From the NCBI RefSeq assembly GCF_000715075.1, contig NC_134087.1, positions 109,655,161-109,719,160 on the forward strand: 64,000 nt of DNA, read 5' to 3'. The stretch is from Nicotiana tabacum. Taxonomy: Eukaryota; Streptophyta; Magnoliopsida; Solanales; Solanaceae. Positions 1 through 10,063 of the stretch are shown piece by piece. The first letter of the stretch is position 1; each line of letters starts with the position of its first letter. The position numbers and the translations under genes were made by a program. The notes beneath the pieces are model-generated. The model was not told the DNA's origin. It worked only from the letters and a program-made list of their open reading frames with translations, and ran no database searches.

Positions 1-643
1 TGGAGCGAAGTTATGTGGAGGTATGACTTTGCGGGTTAGATTCATGTGTTCTATTTCTATGATGTGTGACGGGTTCTCAGCCTTGTGTTGTGGTGGTATT
101 GGCGAGCTTGTGGTATAGCTCAGAAATTTGCTATGGTCTTTGCCAAAGGAGAAGTGGCTTCATGAATGGTTGATCTGAGAAAACGATTATGGCTTACTAC
201 GTGTTTCATTTATCATTGGCAGTATATGGAAGTGTTGGAATAAGACTCTAGTTGATAAGAGGTTTCCTATCGATATTCGGTTGTTGTGTGCAGCTGCTGT
301 AATTAGAAGTTATCACTGCAAGCGTTTGAGCTATGTGGTATATCACGTAATCGCACCGAGATTGCAGGGTATGGGTTATTACAGCTTGTTCGGGCTTAGT
401 CAGAGTAAAGATGTGAGATTTTGATCTTGTGGATGATTTCAGAAGTGGAAATATGCTTCTAAGGTTCATGGGCTAGGTTGGACTGTGAAATTTCAGTTAT
501 ATTGTGTTATCGGACCTATACGAGATAGGGTGACGTGGGATCACCCCCGGGTATGTGCATGGTAAGGTTATTCAGCGATTGGTTGGCTTTTGGAATAACT
601 CTGGGCACGTTCGAGGACGAACGTATGTTTAAGCGGGGGAGGA
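1..643 (+). mobile_element. Non-coding 3' internal end of Ty3-type element A
   Basis: This stretch leads into a polypurine tract and an LTR, so it is the 3' internal end of an LTR retrotransposon read on the + strand. No long reading frame or recognisable domain is visible. The sequence just before the tract (TTCGAGGACGAACG, 610-623) is a phrase I associate with the end of plant Ty3 chromovirus-type elements. The lineage call (Tekay-like) is inference from LTR style only, because no coding domain of this copy lies in the window. Confidence 0.6.
632..643 (+). other. Polypurine tract of element A
   Basis: The purine run AGCGGGGGAGGA directly precedes the TG of the LTR at 644. A polypurine tract primes plus-strand DNA synthesis in LTR retrotransposons, so its position fixes the LTR as the 3' LTR and the element as + strand. 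Confidence 0.8.
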
Positions 644-1344
644 TGTAACGACCCGACCGGTCGTTTTGAGCTTTTCAACTTTGATCGCCAGTTCTTGGGC
701 ATGACAAGCCCTGTGTGATATATTATGACTTATGCAAATCATTGGTTTTGGTTTTCAGGGTAATCGGAATGAATTTGGAAGAACACTTCCCAATTTGAAA
801 CTTAAAATTTGAAAAGTTTGACCAAGATTTGACTTGTTGGTATATGATCTCGGATCGGAATTTTATAATTTGGTTAGCTCCGTTAGGTTATTTGGGACTT
901 AGAAGCGTGATCGGAATACATTTTGGAAGTCTGTGGAAGGTTTAAGCTTGAATTAGCGAAATTGAGATTTTGGCGTTTTCCGGTTGTTAGGTGACATTTT
1001 GATATAGAGGTCAGAATGGAATTCTGGAAGTTGCAGTAGCTTCCTTGTGTCATTTATGACATGTGCACAAAATTTCAGGTCATTCGGACGTGGTTTAGTT
1101 GGGTTTTTGATCAAAAGCGTAATTCGGAAGATTTTGGAATTCTAAGGCTTGAATTCGATGCAAATTTGGTGTTTTAATGTTGTTTTGAGTGTTCCGAAGA
1201 TTGGAACAAGTTTGAATGATGTTATGGCATATGTTGGCATGTTTGGTTGAGGTCTCGAGGGCCTCGCGTGAGTTTTGGGTGGTCCATCAGGCCATTTCAT
1301 GTTTTGAAAAGTTGCAGAAATTGCTGATCAGTGTTGCAGAGAAA

Positions 1345-1700
1345 ATGGCCTTCGCGTTCGCGAGTAGGACCTCGCGTTCGCGTAGGGTTAGCTGGTGAAG
1401 GATGGAATTTTGGCTTTCGCGTTCACGAGGCAGGCTCCGCGATCGTGAAGGGGCTATGTGATTGGTCATCGCATTCACGTGAAGTGGACCGCATTCGCAT
1501 AAGAGGAATTGGGCAGCTGAGCTTCGGGGTGTTTATTCATTGCGTTCGCGATAGAGGTTACACGATCGCGAAGGGTTAGTCTGTGGAAGCATCGCGTTCG
1601 CCAGTGGCAAGACACAATTGCGAAGAAGGATTTTTGGTCAAGCTGGATTGTGCTTCGCGAACGCGAGGCTTTGACCGCGTTCGCGATGAAGGGTTTTGAT
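1345..1700. repeat. CpG-rich CGCGTTCGCGA motif array in LTR A
   Basis: Variants of TCGCGTTCGCGA and its complement recur irregularly here (near 1350, 1372, 1417, 1524, 1590, 1655 and 1675), separated by 20-60 bases. The core TTCGCGAA is self-complementary, and the block is much richer in CpG than its surroundings. No reading frame is implied. The function is unknown. Confidence 0.75.
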
Positions 1701-2591
1701 GCCTGGGCAGAATGTTTAAATATCCATTGTCCGCGATTTTGGGGCTAACTTTCACCATTTTTGGGCAATTTTGGAGCTTTTTGAGATGATTTGAAGAGGG
1801 ATTCAAGAGATAACACCTGGAGGTAAGATTTTTGAACTCAATACTCGATTCTTGTGTGAATTCTACCTAATTAATCATGGAAATTAAGCCTAAAATTGAG
1901 GAATTAGGGCTTGAATTTGGAGAGTGTAAATTGGGAATTTGAAGGGGCAATTGAGGTTCGATTTTGATATTCTTGGTATGTATAGACTCGTGAGAGGATG
2001 AGGATTCTATTGATGTGACTTTTATCGGATTCTGAGATGTGGGCCCGGGGCCGATTTTGAGCAATTTCGAGATTTTTGATGTAAATTGGATATTTTTGAG
2101 TGGGCTTTGTTCCCTTAGCATATTTTAATAGTTATATACTGATTGTGGCTAGATTTGGAGAATCCGAAGGTCGATTCGTGGGGGCAAAGGCATCGCGGGC
2201 TAGAGTTTGGACCGGATCGAGGTAAGTAATGATTGTAAATGTTGTCCTGAGGGTTTGAAACCCCGAATTTCACATCGTTATGCTATTTTGAGGTGACACA
2301 CACGCTAGATACGAGTGTGGAGTCGTGCACCGTTGGGGATTTTGACTTGGTCCATCCCGTACGACTGTTAAGTCGCGTATTTGATTTAAAATATTATGAT
2401 ATTCCATATTTTAGAGATTGATATTACATCTTGGGATGTATGCCATGTTTGGGGCCTTGTGCCGACCTGTTGAGACCCTTAGAGGCATTTTCACTATTTT
2501 TCCTCACTCTATTTGTTTTGAAAGCATATCCTCAGTCATGTTTTACATGTTATTGTTTAAATATGGTTTTATCACTTTACTTCTTAAACTG

Positions 2592-2993
2592 TGAAGACTA
2601 TTTGGGCTGAGTTCCCTATTTTACTAATGGTCCGAGTGATTGCGAGGTTGATGACTTAGATAGACCGAGGGTCTGATAGTGAGGTTGATGACTGAGATAG
2701 ACCGAGGGTCTGATAATGAGGTTAATGACCGAGATAGACCGAGGGTCTGATTGTGAGGTTAATGACTGAGATAGACCGAGGGTCATTAACCTCATTATCA
2801 GACCCTCGGTCTATCTCAGTCATTAACATCACAATCAGACCCTCGGTCTATCTCGGTCATTAATCTCATTATCAGACCCTCGGTCTATCTCAGTCATCAA
2901 CCTCACTATCAGACCCTCGGTCTATCTCAGTCATCAACCTCACAATCACTCAGACCATTAGTAAAACAGGGAACTCAGCCCAAATAGTCTTCA
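2592..2993. repeat. 402-bp near-perfect palindrome in LTR A
   Basis: The left arm 2592-2784 and right arm 2801-2993 are inverted copies, each 193 bp, separated by a 16-bp spacer. By eye they differ at six positions with no length difference. Each arm contains several copies of a roughly 37-bp tandem unit (GAGGTTGATGACTGAGATAG...). LTR H at about 53760-53860 carries the corresponding stretch without the inverted copy, which suggests the right arm was added by a fold-back duplication in A. Confidence 0.9.
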
Positions 2994-3096
2994 TATATAA
3001 ACATGTATATATATAAACATCTATATATATATAAACATGACTCAATTCTCTCAATATAGTAAGTAAAATAGTTGTCCGGCCCTATAAGGCTCGGTA

Positions 3097-3099
3097 TAT

Positions 3100-3167
<68 letters not shown>

Positions 3168-3267
3168 ATGTATATATATATAAACATGTATATATACATG
3201 TATATATGTACATATGTATATGTGTATATATGTATACATATATATACGTATATATACATATATATAT

Positions 3268-3308
<41 letters not shown>

Positions 3309-3320
3309 CATATATATATG
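3097..3320. repeat. TA / TACA microsatellite in LTR A
   Basis: A long alternating TA tract with interspersed TACA and a short (CA)n run occupies this stretch. It generates spurious open frames on both strands rich in Tyr and Ile. It separates the palindrome from the conserved GGCTGCA-containing part of the LTR. Confidence 0.9.
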
Positions 3321-4462
3321 GATTGGGCTGCATGCTGCAGCGATATGTTGGATTAGGCTGCACGCCGCAGCGATATAGTGCTTGGGCTGTAGGAGCCCCT
3401 CTAGAGTCTGCACACTCCCAGTGAGTGCAGTCGACTATATATATGGGTCGGGCTGCAGCGATATACGAGTCGGGCTGCATGCCGTAGTGGTTACTATATG
3501 GTACTATTGAGTGTGGGTGTGGACTGATGAGAGTTGAGTCTCGAGTGACTAAGAGGCTTGCCCGAGGGGCTGTATACATATATGAGTGATGATTTGCCCG
3601 AGGGGCTTGTTTTGATGTAATTGTTGTTTTCACTCCTCTTTATACTGAGCCTCTGTTAAAAATGTTGAACAAATGTTTTTAAACAACTTTCATTTAAGCT
3701 GGAGTTTTTATGAGATATTCGGTATTTAATCACTGAGTTGGCTTTGTTATTTCCACTAAGATTTTTATGTTATGAGGTGTTTATGATTCCTATTTTGCCC
3801 GAGGTGGGGTAGTATGCGAACTATGTTTTGCCCGAGGGGCCAATTATGGTTTTCATCTCTTTTATTATAAATGGTATTGAACCCCTACTGAAACTGTTGG
3901 AAAGTACTGTAAATGATTTTTACCAAAGGCTAGATTTTAAATGAGACGATTGACTCGTATTTTGATTTCAAAGCCTGCTGTGCTTATTGAGTTTATCATA
4001 AATATGGATTCATCATTTTCTACTGTTCAATCTTTATTTACTCTTATTGCCTACTGGGTTGGAGTACTCACATTGCTCCTTGCACCTTGTGTGAAGATTC
4101 AGGTATTTCGGAACCCCGTAGCGGGTGTTGATTGCCCAGACGCGGAGTCACCAGAGTTAGCAAGGTAGTTGCACGACGTTCGCAACACTGCTTCCTTCCT
4201 CTTATTTTCATTACTGTACTTATTACATTTTTGACTGTTTTGTTGTATTCAGACCTTGGTAGATGCTCATGACTAGTGACACCCCGATGTCGGGCTTGTG
4301 TAATTATTCCGCACTTTTCTTTTAAATTTTCATTATGAGATTATTGTTTTTAAATGGTATAAAAACAACTTTTATTGGAAAATGGTTGATTCGAGAGTTG
4401 TGTCGGCTGGCCTAGTTTCACGATAGGCGTCATCACGACCGGGTCGGTTTTGGGTCATGACA

Positions 4463-5625
4463 GGGTATATGTTGATTATCGAGATTTAAACAGAGCAAGT
4501 CCCAAAGACGATCTTCCACTGCCGAATATATACATCCTGATCGATAACTGCGCCAAACATGAACTCCAATCCTTTGTAGATTTCTTCGCAGGTTATCACT
4601 AGCTCTGGATGGATGAAGAGGATGCCGAGAAGACAGTTTTTATTATGCCATGGGGTGTATACTGTTACAAGATGATGCCATTCGATCTGAAGAATGCTGG
4701 GGCCACTTAAATGAGAGCCATGACAACCATTTTCCATGATATGTTACACAAAGAAATAGAGGTGTATGTGGACGACGTCATTATCAAATCCAAGAGGGCT
4801 GCAAATTACATAGCATACTTGAGGAAATTCTTCGACAAGCTCAGGAGGTACAATTTGAAGTTGAACCCCGCAAAGCGTGCATTTGGGTTTCCCACAGGAA
4901 AGTTATTGGGATTCATTGTCAGTCGCCAAGGGATCGAACTAGATCCGACTAAAGTCAAAGCTATTCAGGAGTTACCACCACCTAAAAGCAAAAAGGACGT
5001 GAAGAGCTTCCTGGGACGGCTCAACTACATCAGTCGATTCATAGCACAGTCCACAGTAATATGTGAACCCATCTTTAAGATGCTAAGGAAAGATGCCGAG
5101 ACAAGTTGGACCGAGGATTGTCAGAAAGCTTTTGACAAGATCAAGGAGTACCTATTCACACCACCGGTTCTGGTCCCGCCAGAACCGGGAGGACCTTTGC
5201 TACTCTATCTATCTGTATTAGATGGAGCCTTCGGATGTGTTTTGGGACAACATGACGAGATAGGAAGAAAGGAGCAGGACATATATTATTTGAGCAAGAA
5301 GTTCACACCCTATGAAGCACGGTATTCTCTGCTTGAATGCACTTGTTGTGCTTTGACTTGGACAGCCCAAAAATTGAGGCATTATTTCTGTGCCTACACT
5401 ACATACCTCATATCCAGTATGGATCCTCTAAATTACATATTTCAGAAGCTCATGCCTACTGGAAAGTTGGCTAAATGGCAGATAGTACTAAGTGGATTCG
5501 ACATGATCTATGTAACTCAAAAGGTAGTCAAGGGACAAGCATTGGTAGATCACCTCGCTGAAAATCCGGTGGGAGGAGAATACAAACCCTTGAAAACATA
5601 TTTTCCTGATGAGGAAGTATAATTC
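4463..5625 (+). pseudogene. Element B reverse transcriptase and first RNase H (Tat lineage), decayed
   Basis: The translated product matches the Ty3/Gypsy reverse transcriptase of the Tat/Ogre lineage. The fragment opens with VDYRDLNRASPKDD just after the A insertion. It has two in-frame stops before 4711, then runs open to 5622. The catalytic YVDD (codons at 4765-4776) is intact, followed by VIIKS and the thumb region with KSFLGRLNYISRF. The first RNase H follows (LYLSVLDGAFGCVLGQHD) to about residue 300 of the open stretch. The N-terminal RT, protease and gag lie left of the window, split off by A. The second RNase H follows closely. The coding potential is dead. Confidence 0.9.
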
Positions 5626-6126
5626 TTAGGAGAAGACATTACTAAAGCATATAACGGTTGGAGGATGTTCTTTGACGGAGCCGCAAATTTCAAAGGAGTA
5701 GGCATTGGAGTAGTTTTGGTATCAGAAATGGGTCAGCATTATCCCGTGTCTGCTAAACTCATATTTCCCTGCACCAACAATATGGCAGAGTACGAAGCCT
5801 GTATACTAGGGCTCAACATGGCAATCGACATGAACATTCAGGAGTTTTTGGTGATCGGTGATTCAGATTTGCTTATGCACCAAGTACAAGGAGAGTGGGC
5901 CACCAAGAATTCCAAGATACTACCATATTTGCACCATGTGCAGGAATTGAAAAAGGAGGTTCAAAAAGATAGAATTCTGACATGTGCCCAGATTCAGAAT
6001 GAGTTTGCCAACGCATTAGCCACTTTGTCATCCATGATACAACATCCAAATAAGAACTGTATCGATCCCATTCCTGTGAGGATCCATAATCAGTTTCATA
6101 TTGTGCTTATGTCGAGGAAGAAGTAG
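5626..6126 (+). pseudogene. Element B second (archaeal-type) RNase H
   Basis: An extra RNase H between the first RNase H and the integrase is diagnostic of the Tat lineage of plant Ty3 elements. Visible here are MFFDGAAN (first acidic residue), NMAEYEACILGL (glutamate) and VIGDSDLLMHQVQGEW (second aspartate). The usual last catalytic aspartate of the EFADALATL-type motif is Asn here (FANALATLSSM), so the enzyme is probably inactive. The open stretch is 5665-6126 and is separated from the upstream RT frame by a stop at about 5620. Confidence 0.85.
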
Positions 6127-7383
6127 ATTGAAAGACTTGGTTCCATGACATCAAGGAGTACTTATCAAAATGAGAATACCTGGAGCAAGCAAATCACATT
6201 CAGAAATGCAAACTCTGGAGATTGTCAAATCATTTCTTCCACAGCAGAGGGAACTTGTACAGAAGAACTCCAAATTTGGGTTTACTAAAGTGATCGACGC
6301 AAAGGAAGCTTCTAAGCTACTTGAGGATGTGCATCCTGGGACCTGCAGTTCGCACATGAATGGCTTTGTTCTGGCTAAGAAGATACTCAGAGCAGGTTAC
6401 TTTTGGATGACCGTGGAGACGGATTGTGTTCAGTATGTCCGCAAATGCTTTCAATGTCAAGTGCATGCCGATATGCTAAAGGTGACACCAAATGAGCTCA
6501 ATGCAACAAGCTCACCTTGGTCATTCGACACTTGGGGAATGGATGTTATCGGTCCGATTGAGCCCACTGCTACGAACGGACATCGGTTTATTCTAGTAGC
6601 CATTTATTACTTCACAAAATGTGTAGAAGCTTCATCTTAAAAAGTTGTAACCAAGAAAGTCATCGAAGATTTTGTCAAGGATCGTATTGTCTGCCGATTC
6701 GGAGTTCCTGAGTCCATTATTACTAACAATGCCGCCAATATCAATAGTGATCTGATTAAAGCTATATGTGAAACTTTCAAAATCAAGCACAAAAATTCCA
6801 CCACCTACAGACCTCAGATGAATGGAGTAGTAGAAGCCGCCAACAAAAACATTAAGAAGATACTAAGGAAAATGATAGAGAATCATAAGCAGTGGCATGA
6901 GAAGTTACCCTTTGCTCTGTTAGGGTATCGCACCATAGTTTGCACATCAACTGGGGCAACTCCCTACATGTTGGTTTATGGTACCGAGGTTTTCATCCCA
7001 ACCGAGGTAGAGATTCCTTCTTTAAGAGTCATATAGAAAGCAGAACTCAGCAATGTGGAATGGATAAGGAGCTGCTATGAACAATTGCCCTTATCGATGG
7101 AAAGAGGATGAATGCGGTATGCCACAGCCAAGTTTACCAGAATAGAATGTCTAGAGCTCTCAACAAAAGAGTCAAACCAAGACAGTTCACACCAGGGCAG
7201 TTGGTATTGAAGAAAATCTTCTCGCATCAAGATGAAGCCAAAGGGAAATTCTCTCCCAACTGGCAAGGTCCGTACATGGTTCATAGGGTCCTGACAGGAG
7301 GAGCACTCATACTTGCAGAGATGGACGGAGAAATCTTGCCAAAACCAATCAATTCAGACGCAGTCAAGAGATACTATGCCTAG
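6127..7383 (+). pseudogene. Element B integrase, decayed
   Basis: The HHCC zinc-binding region is visible in 6170-6640 (HPGTCSSHMNGF, then CVQYVRKCFQC), followed by the first catalytic aspartate in WGMDVIGPI. A stop at about 6638 breaks the frame. The second aspartate of the DDE triad lies in an ITDN-type motif that reads ITNN here (near 6722), a loss. The glutamate is kept in NGVVEAANKNIKK (from 6818). A further stop near 7034 precedes the C-terminal piece 7108-7383, which ends at a TAG and carries GPYMVHRVLTGGALIL. No chromodomain is visible, as expected for Tat. Confidence 0.88.
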
Positions 7384-7519
7384 ATTATTTCATATTTCTT
7401 TTCTGATGTAATTGAACGACGCTTGACCTGATTCCCATTTAAGAGGGGATACGTAGGCAGCCTTATGGGTTCGGTCATATCATAATAAAATTTTCATTTC
7501 CCCCAAAACCAAAAATTGG

Positions 7520-7735
7520 GGCAGAATTTTGAGGGGGGTCCTCAAAATTCCGAAGCAAGTCCAGCCAACGCCATCACATGCCAGGGAATCAATAATCAGT
7601 CAAGAACTGGGGCAGAATTTTGAGAAAAATTCTCAAAATTCCGAAGAAGATTCAGCAGGGTCCGCCATCCGCAAACAGTTAAAAATCATCTACCAAACTG
7701 GGGCAGAATTATGAGGACGACCCTCAAAATTCCAA
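7520..7735 (+). repeat. Three GGGGCAGAATTTTGAG hairpin repeats
   Basis: Three spaced copies of a GGGGCAGAATTTTGAG...CTCAAAATTCC unit occur about 91 bp apart. Arms are 7524-7534/7540-7550, 7615-7625/7631-7641 and 7706-7716/7722-7732. Each arm is 11 nt and each loop is exactly 5 nt. The first two are perfect stems that differ at one compensated pair (GAGG/CCTC versus GAGA/TCTC). The third has one mismatch. Confidence 0.85.
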
Positions 7736-8120
7736 CATAAGAGAGCTGTAATGCCTTTGAAATGTGTCACAGTCGCTAGTTCATCAAAATTACTTGATAT
7801 ATCAAAACGCTCCCAAAACGATTCTATTTTATCAATGAATGCATATTTTTCGAAAATTCTATTTTTTCATAACGGTCAGGTGCTACCTAGGGGAACTCGA
7901 AGGGGGCTTCCAAAGCGGAGCAGAGTAAGGTCGGCAGACTAAGCAAGAACCAACCTCCCCTCATAAAACTTACGATTTTTCTTTGAACGCAAGCACATTT
8001 GATGTAACGGTAGCATTTGCGAAACCTGTATACACAAATCAAATTCACCATCCATCCGGTCATCAAACACTGAATATATCTCTAGCTAAGACATACCCTA
8101 CCCTTATCTGCTCTTCGCTC

Positions 8121-8790
8121 TTTGCATGAGTCTAATCTCTGACTCCACGTTTGCATGAGTATAATCCTTGACTCCATACTTGCATGAGTCTAATCTCTGA
8201 CTCCATATTTGCATAAGGCTAAGCACTGCCTTCTCTCTGTATGAGACTAAGCCTTGACTCCATATTTACATGAGTCTAATCTCTGACTCCATATTTGCAT
8301 GAGTCTAATCTTTGACTCCATATTTGCATGAGTCTAATCTCTGACTCCATATTTGCATGAGTCTAATCTTTGACTCCATATTTTCATGAGTCTAAACCTT
8401 GACTCCATATTTTCATGAGGCTAATCCTTGCCTCCATACTTGCATAAGTCTAAGCCCTGACTCCATATTTGCATAAGACTAAGCCCTTCCCCCCTTTTGC
8501 ATGAGTCTAATCTCTGACTCCACGTTTGTATGAGTCTAATCCTTGACTTCATACTTGCATGAGTCTAAGCCCTGACTCCATATTTGCATGAGGCTAATCC
8601 TTGCCTCCATATTTGCATGAGTCTATTCCTTGACTCCATACTTGCATAAGGCTAATCCTTGCCTCCCCACTTGCACGCGACTAAGCATTGTCCCTCTTTG
8701 CATAGATATTACTCTATTTCTACTACTATCCACTTGCTTTTCAATCGGGCTAAGCTCTGCCCTCCATTTCACACGACTAAGCCTTGTCTT
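8121..8790 (+). repeat. 29-bp tandem repeat array with covarying stem-loops
   Basis: About 22 copies of a roughly 29-bp unit of the form TTTGCATGAGTCTAATCTCT-GACTCCATA lie head to tail, degenerating at the right end. In each unit GAGTC can pair with GACTC across an 8-nt loop starting TAA. Variant units change both sides together: GAGGC with GCCTC (8418, 8591), AAGGC with GCCTT (8216), GGGC with GCCC (8747) and GAC with GTC (8690, 8775). The unit contains no conserved reading frame. Confidence 0.9.
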
Positions 8791-9435
8791 GTTACATAAC
8801 ATTATTGCATATCATGGGCTGAAACATCGTCAATCTATCCGAAGGCGTCATAGTCTAAAGGCATCATTCTCATAGCCGGAAGACACCATGTCATGGTCTG
8901 AGGATCTCTCGAACTTGCATATCATTATTCAAAGGCGTCATGGTTAGGAGGCACCATTTTCATGGACCGAAAACACCATTTCATGGCCTGCGAATCCCTC
9001 ACTGAACAACTCATGGCCCAGGATGTCATGGTCCAAGGACGTCATCTTTAACCGTCCGAAGACAACCTTCATGGTCCCAAGGGAATTTGCATCATGTTTA
9101 AATTTTTGCAAATACATTTGTAGCATCTTTTATCTGTAGGTAACCAACAAGAAACTCCTATCCTAGTTGGAGCGATCTCGCTACCAGTTCCCTCCAACTG
9201 TTCCAAGCTTTAACCGCTCATCATAGCCACTTCCACACCTCGTGTCCGTTCTTGCAATAATTTCATCAGCATACTCCACGGGTGAATCCAGAACTACACA
9301 TGGCCTGATTCCTGTAAAGCCAGGGATATGTAGGCAACTCAAAAACTAGAGCTCGGCCTTTGTCATTCAAAACATTCCATCCGGTCAAAATTGGCCACCA
9401 TTTCTTTACCCAAAAGCTCTTTCATCCTTCCCGGG

Positions 9436-9450
9436 TAAAGAGGGGCAGCT
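9436..9450 (+). other. Polypurine tract of element B
   Basis: The purine-rich TAAAGAGGGGCAGCT lies just before the LTR that starts TGATACCC at 9453. It marks the boundary as a 3' LTR on the + strand. Confidence 0.7.
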
Positions 9451-10043
9451 ATTGATACCCAATATTTTTCTATATATTTTTAAATATGCATAAATTCTTC
9501 AAAATAGCATATATATTCATATATAATCATGCACAAGGTTTTTATAATTTTCCCCATAATTTCAAGGGTTTAAATTGATTTATTTTCTCCCCATTTATTC
9601 ATAAAATACCCAATAGTTATTTCCAAAATTATTGTTATGATGACTTATTCATTTAATCTCTATAATTATGCCAAAATATGTTTGATATATTTTTATGCAT
9701 TTTTTATAATTGCATTTAGTATTTTTCAAGCTAAATTGCATATAATTGCAATATTAGCCCTTTTAACGTATAATTACATTTTATGTGCGTAAAATTGATC
9801 CCTATATTTTTAAAATGATAATTATATATTTTAAATCATATTTGCACATTAAATTATTTTTCAAAAATTACTTATTATTTATTAAAAATTAAATGGGGAA
9901 AAGTGGCTATTTAAATTATAGTCAGATTTGGCATTTCAATTGCAGCCTAAATTGAACCCAACCCCAGCCCAATTTCCTATTCAATAACCCGATACAGGCC
10001 CCAAACATTTCCTATCCGACCCAAAACCCATCAGATCCTGGCA

Positions 10044-10063
10044 GTTGATCTTTTTAGATCAAC
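10044..10063 (+). other. Conserved hairpin in Tat-type LTR B
   Basis: GTTGATCT (10044-10051) pairs with AGATCAAC (10056-10063) over a 4-nt loop, 591 bp into the LTR. LTR J has GTTGATCA/TGATCAAC at the equivalent place, so the stem is kept while the closing pair differs. Confidence 0.7.

Larger units (their letters stand above)
644..4462 (+). mobile_element. 3' LTR of element A (3819 bp)
   Basis: The LTR begins TGTAACGACCCGACCGG and ends GGGTCATGACA, giving TG...CA termini. It follows a polypurine tract and ends exactly where the reverse transcriptase frame of element B starts, so A is inserted in B. The five bases after the LTR (GGGTA, 4463-4467) are the expected target-site duplication; the matching copy would lie left of the window. 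The LTR is unusually long and contains a CpG-rich motif array (about 1345-1700), a 402-bp palindrome (2592-2993) and a long TA microsatellite (about 3097-3320). A related LTR in reverse orientation is H at 52560-54204. Small ORFs inside it are not credible genes. Confidence 0.85.
7384..9452 (+). mobile_element. 3' non-coding region of element B
   Basis: About 2.07 kb separates the integrase stop from the LTR. A hypervariable 3' untranslated region with tandem repeats is a known trait of Tat/Ogre elements. It holds three hairpin repeats (7520-7735), a 29-bp tandem array (8121-8790), and looser repeats of phrases such as GGCGTCATGG and ACCATTTTCATGG (8830-9090). Two copies of a GGATAYGTAGGCARC motif lie near 7447 and 9325. 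No credible gene is seen. Confidence 0.8.

Noticed and set aside
2975..3633. Overlapping frames of 94-183 aa rich in Tyr and Ile on both strands
   Set aside because: They are generated by the TA microsatellite; no codon pattern or family resemblance.
8121..8790. CRISPR-like array
   Set aside because: Units are contiguous and degenerate with no unique spacers, and the context is a plant retrotransposon.
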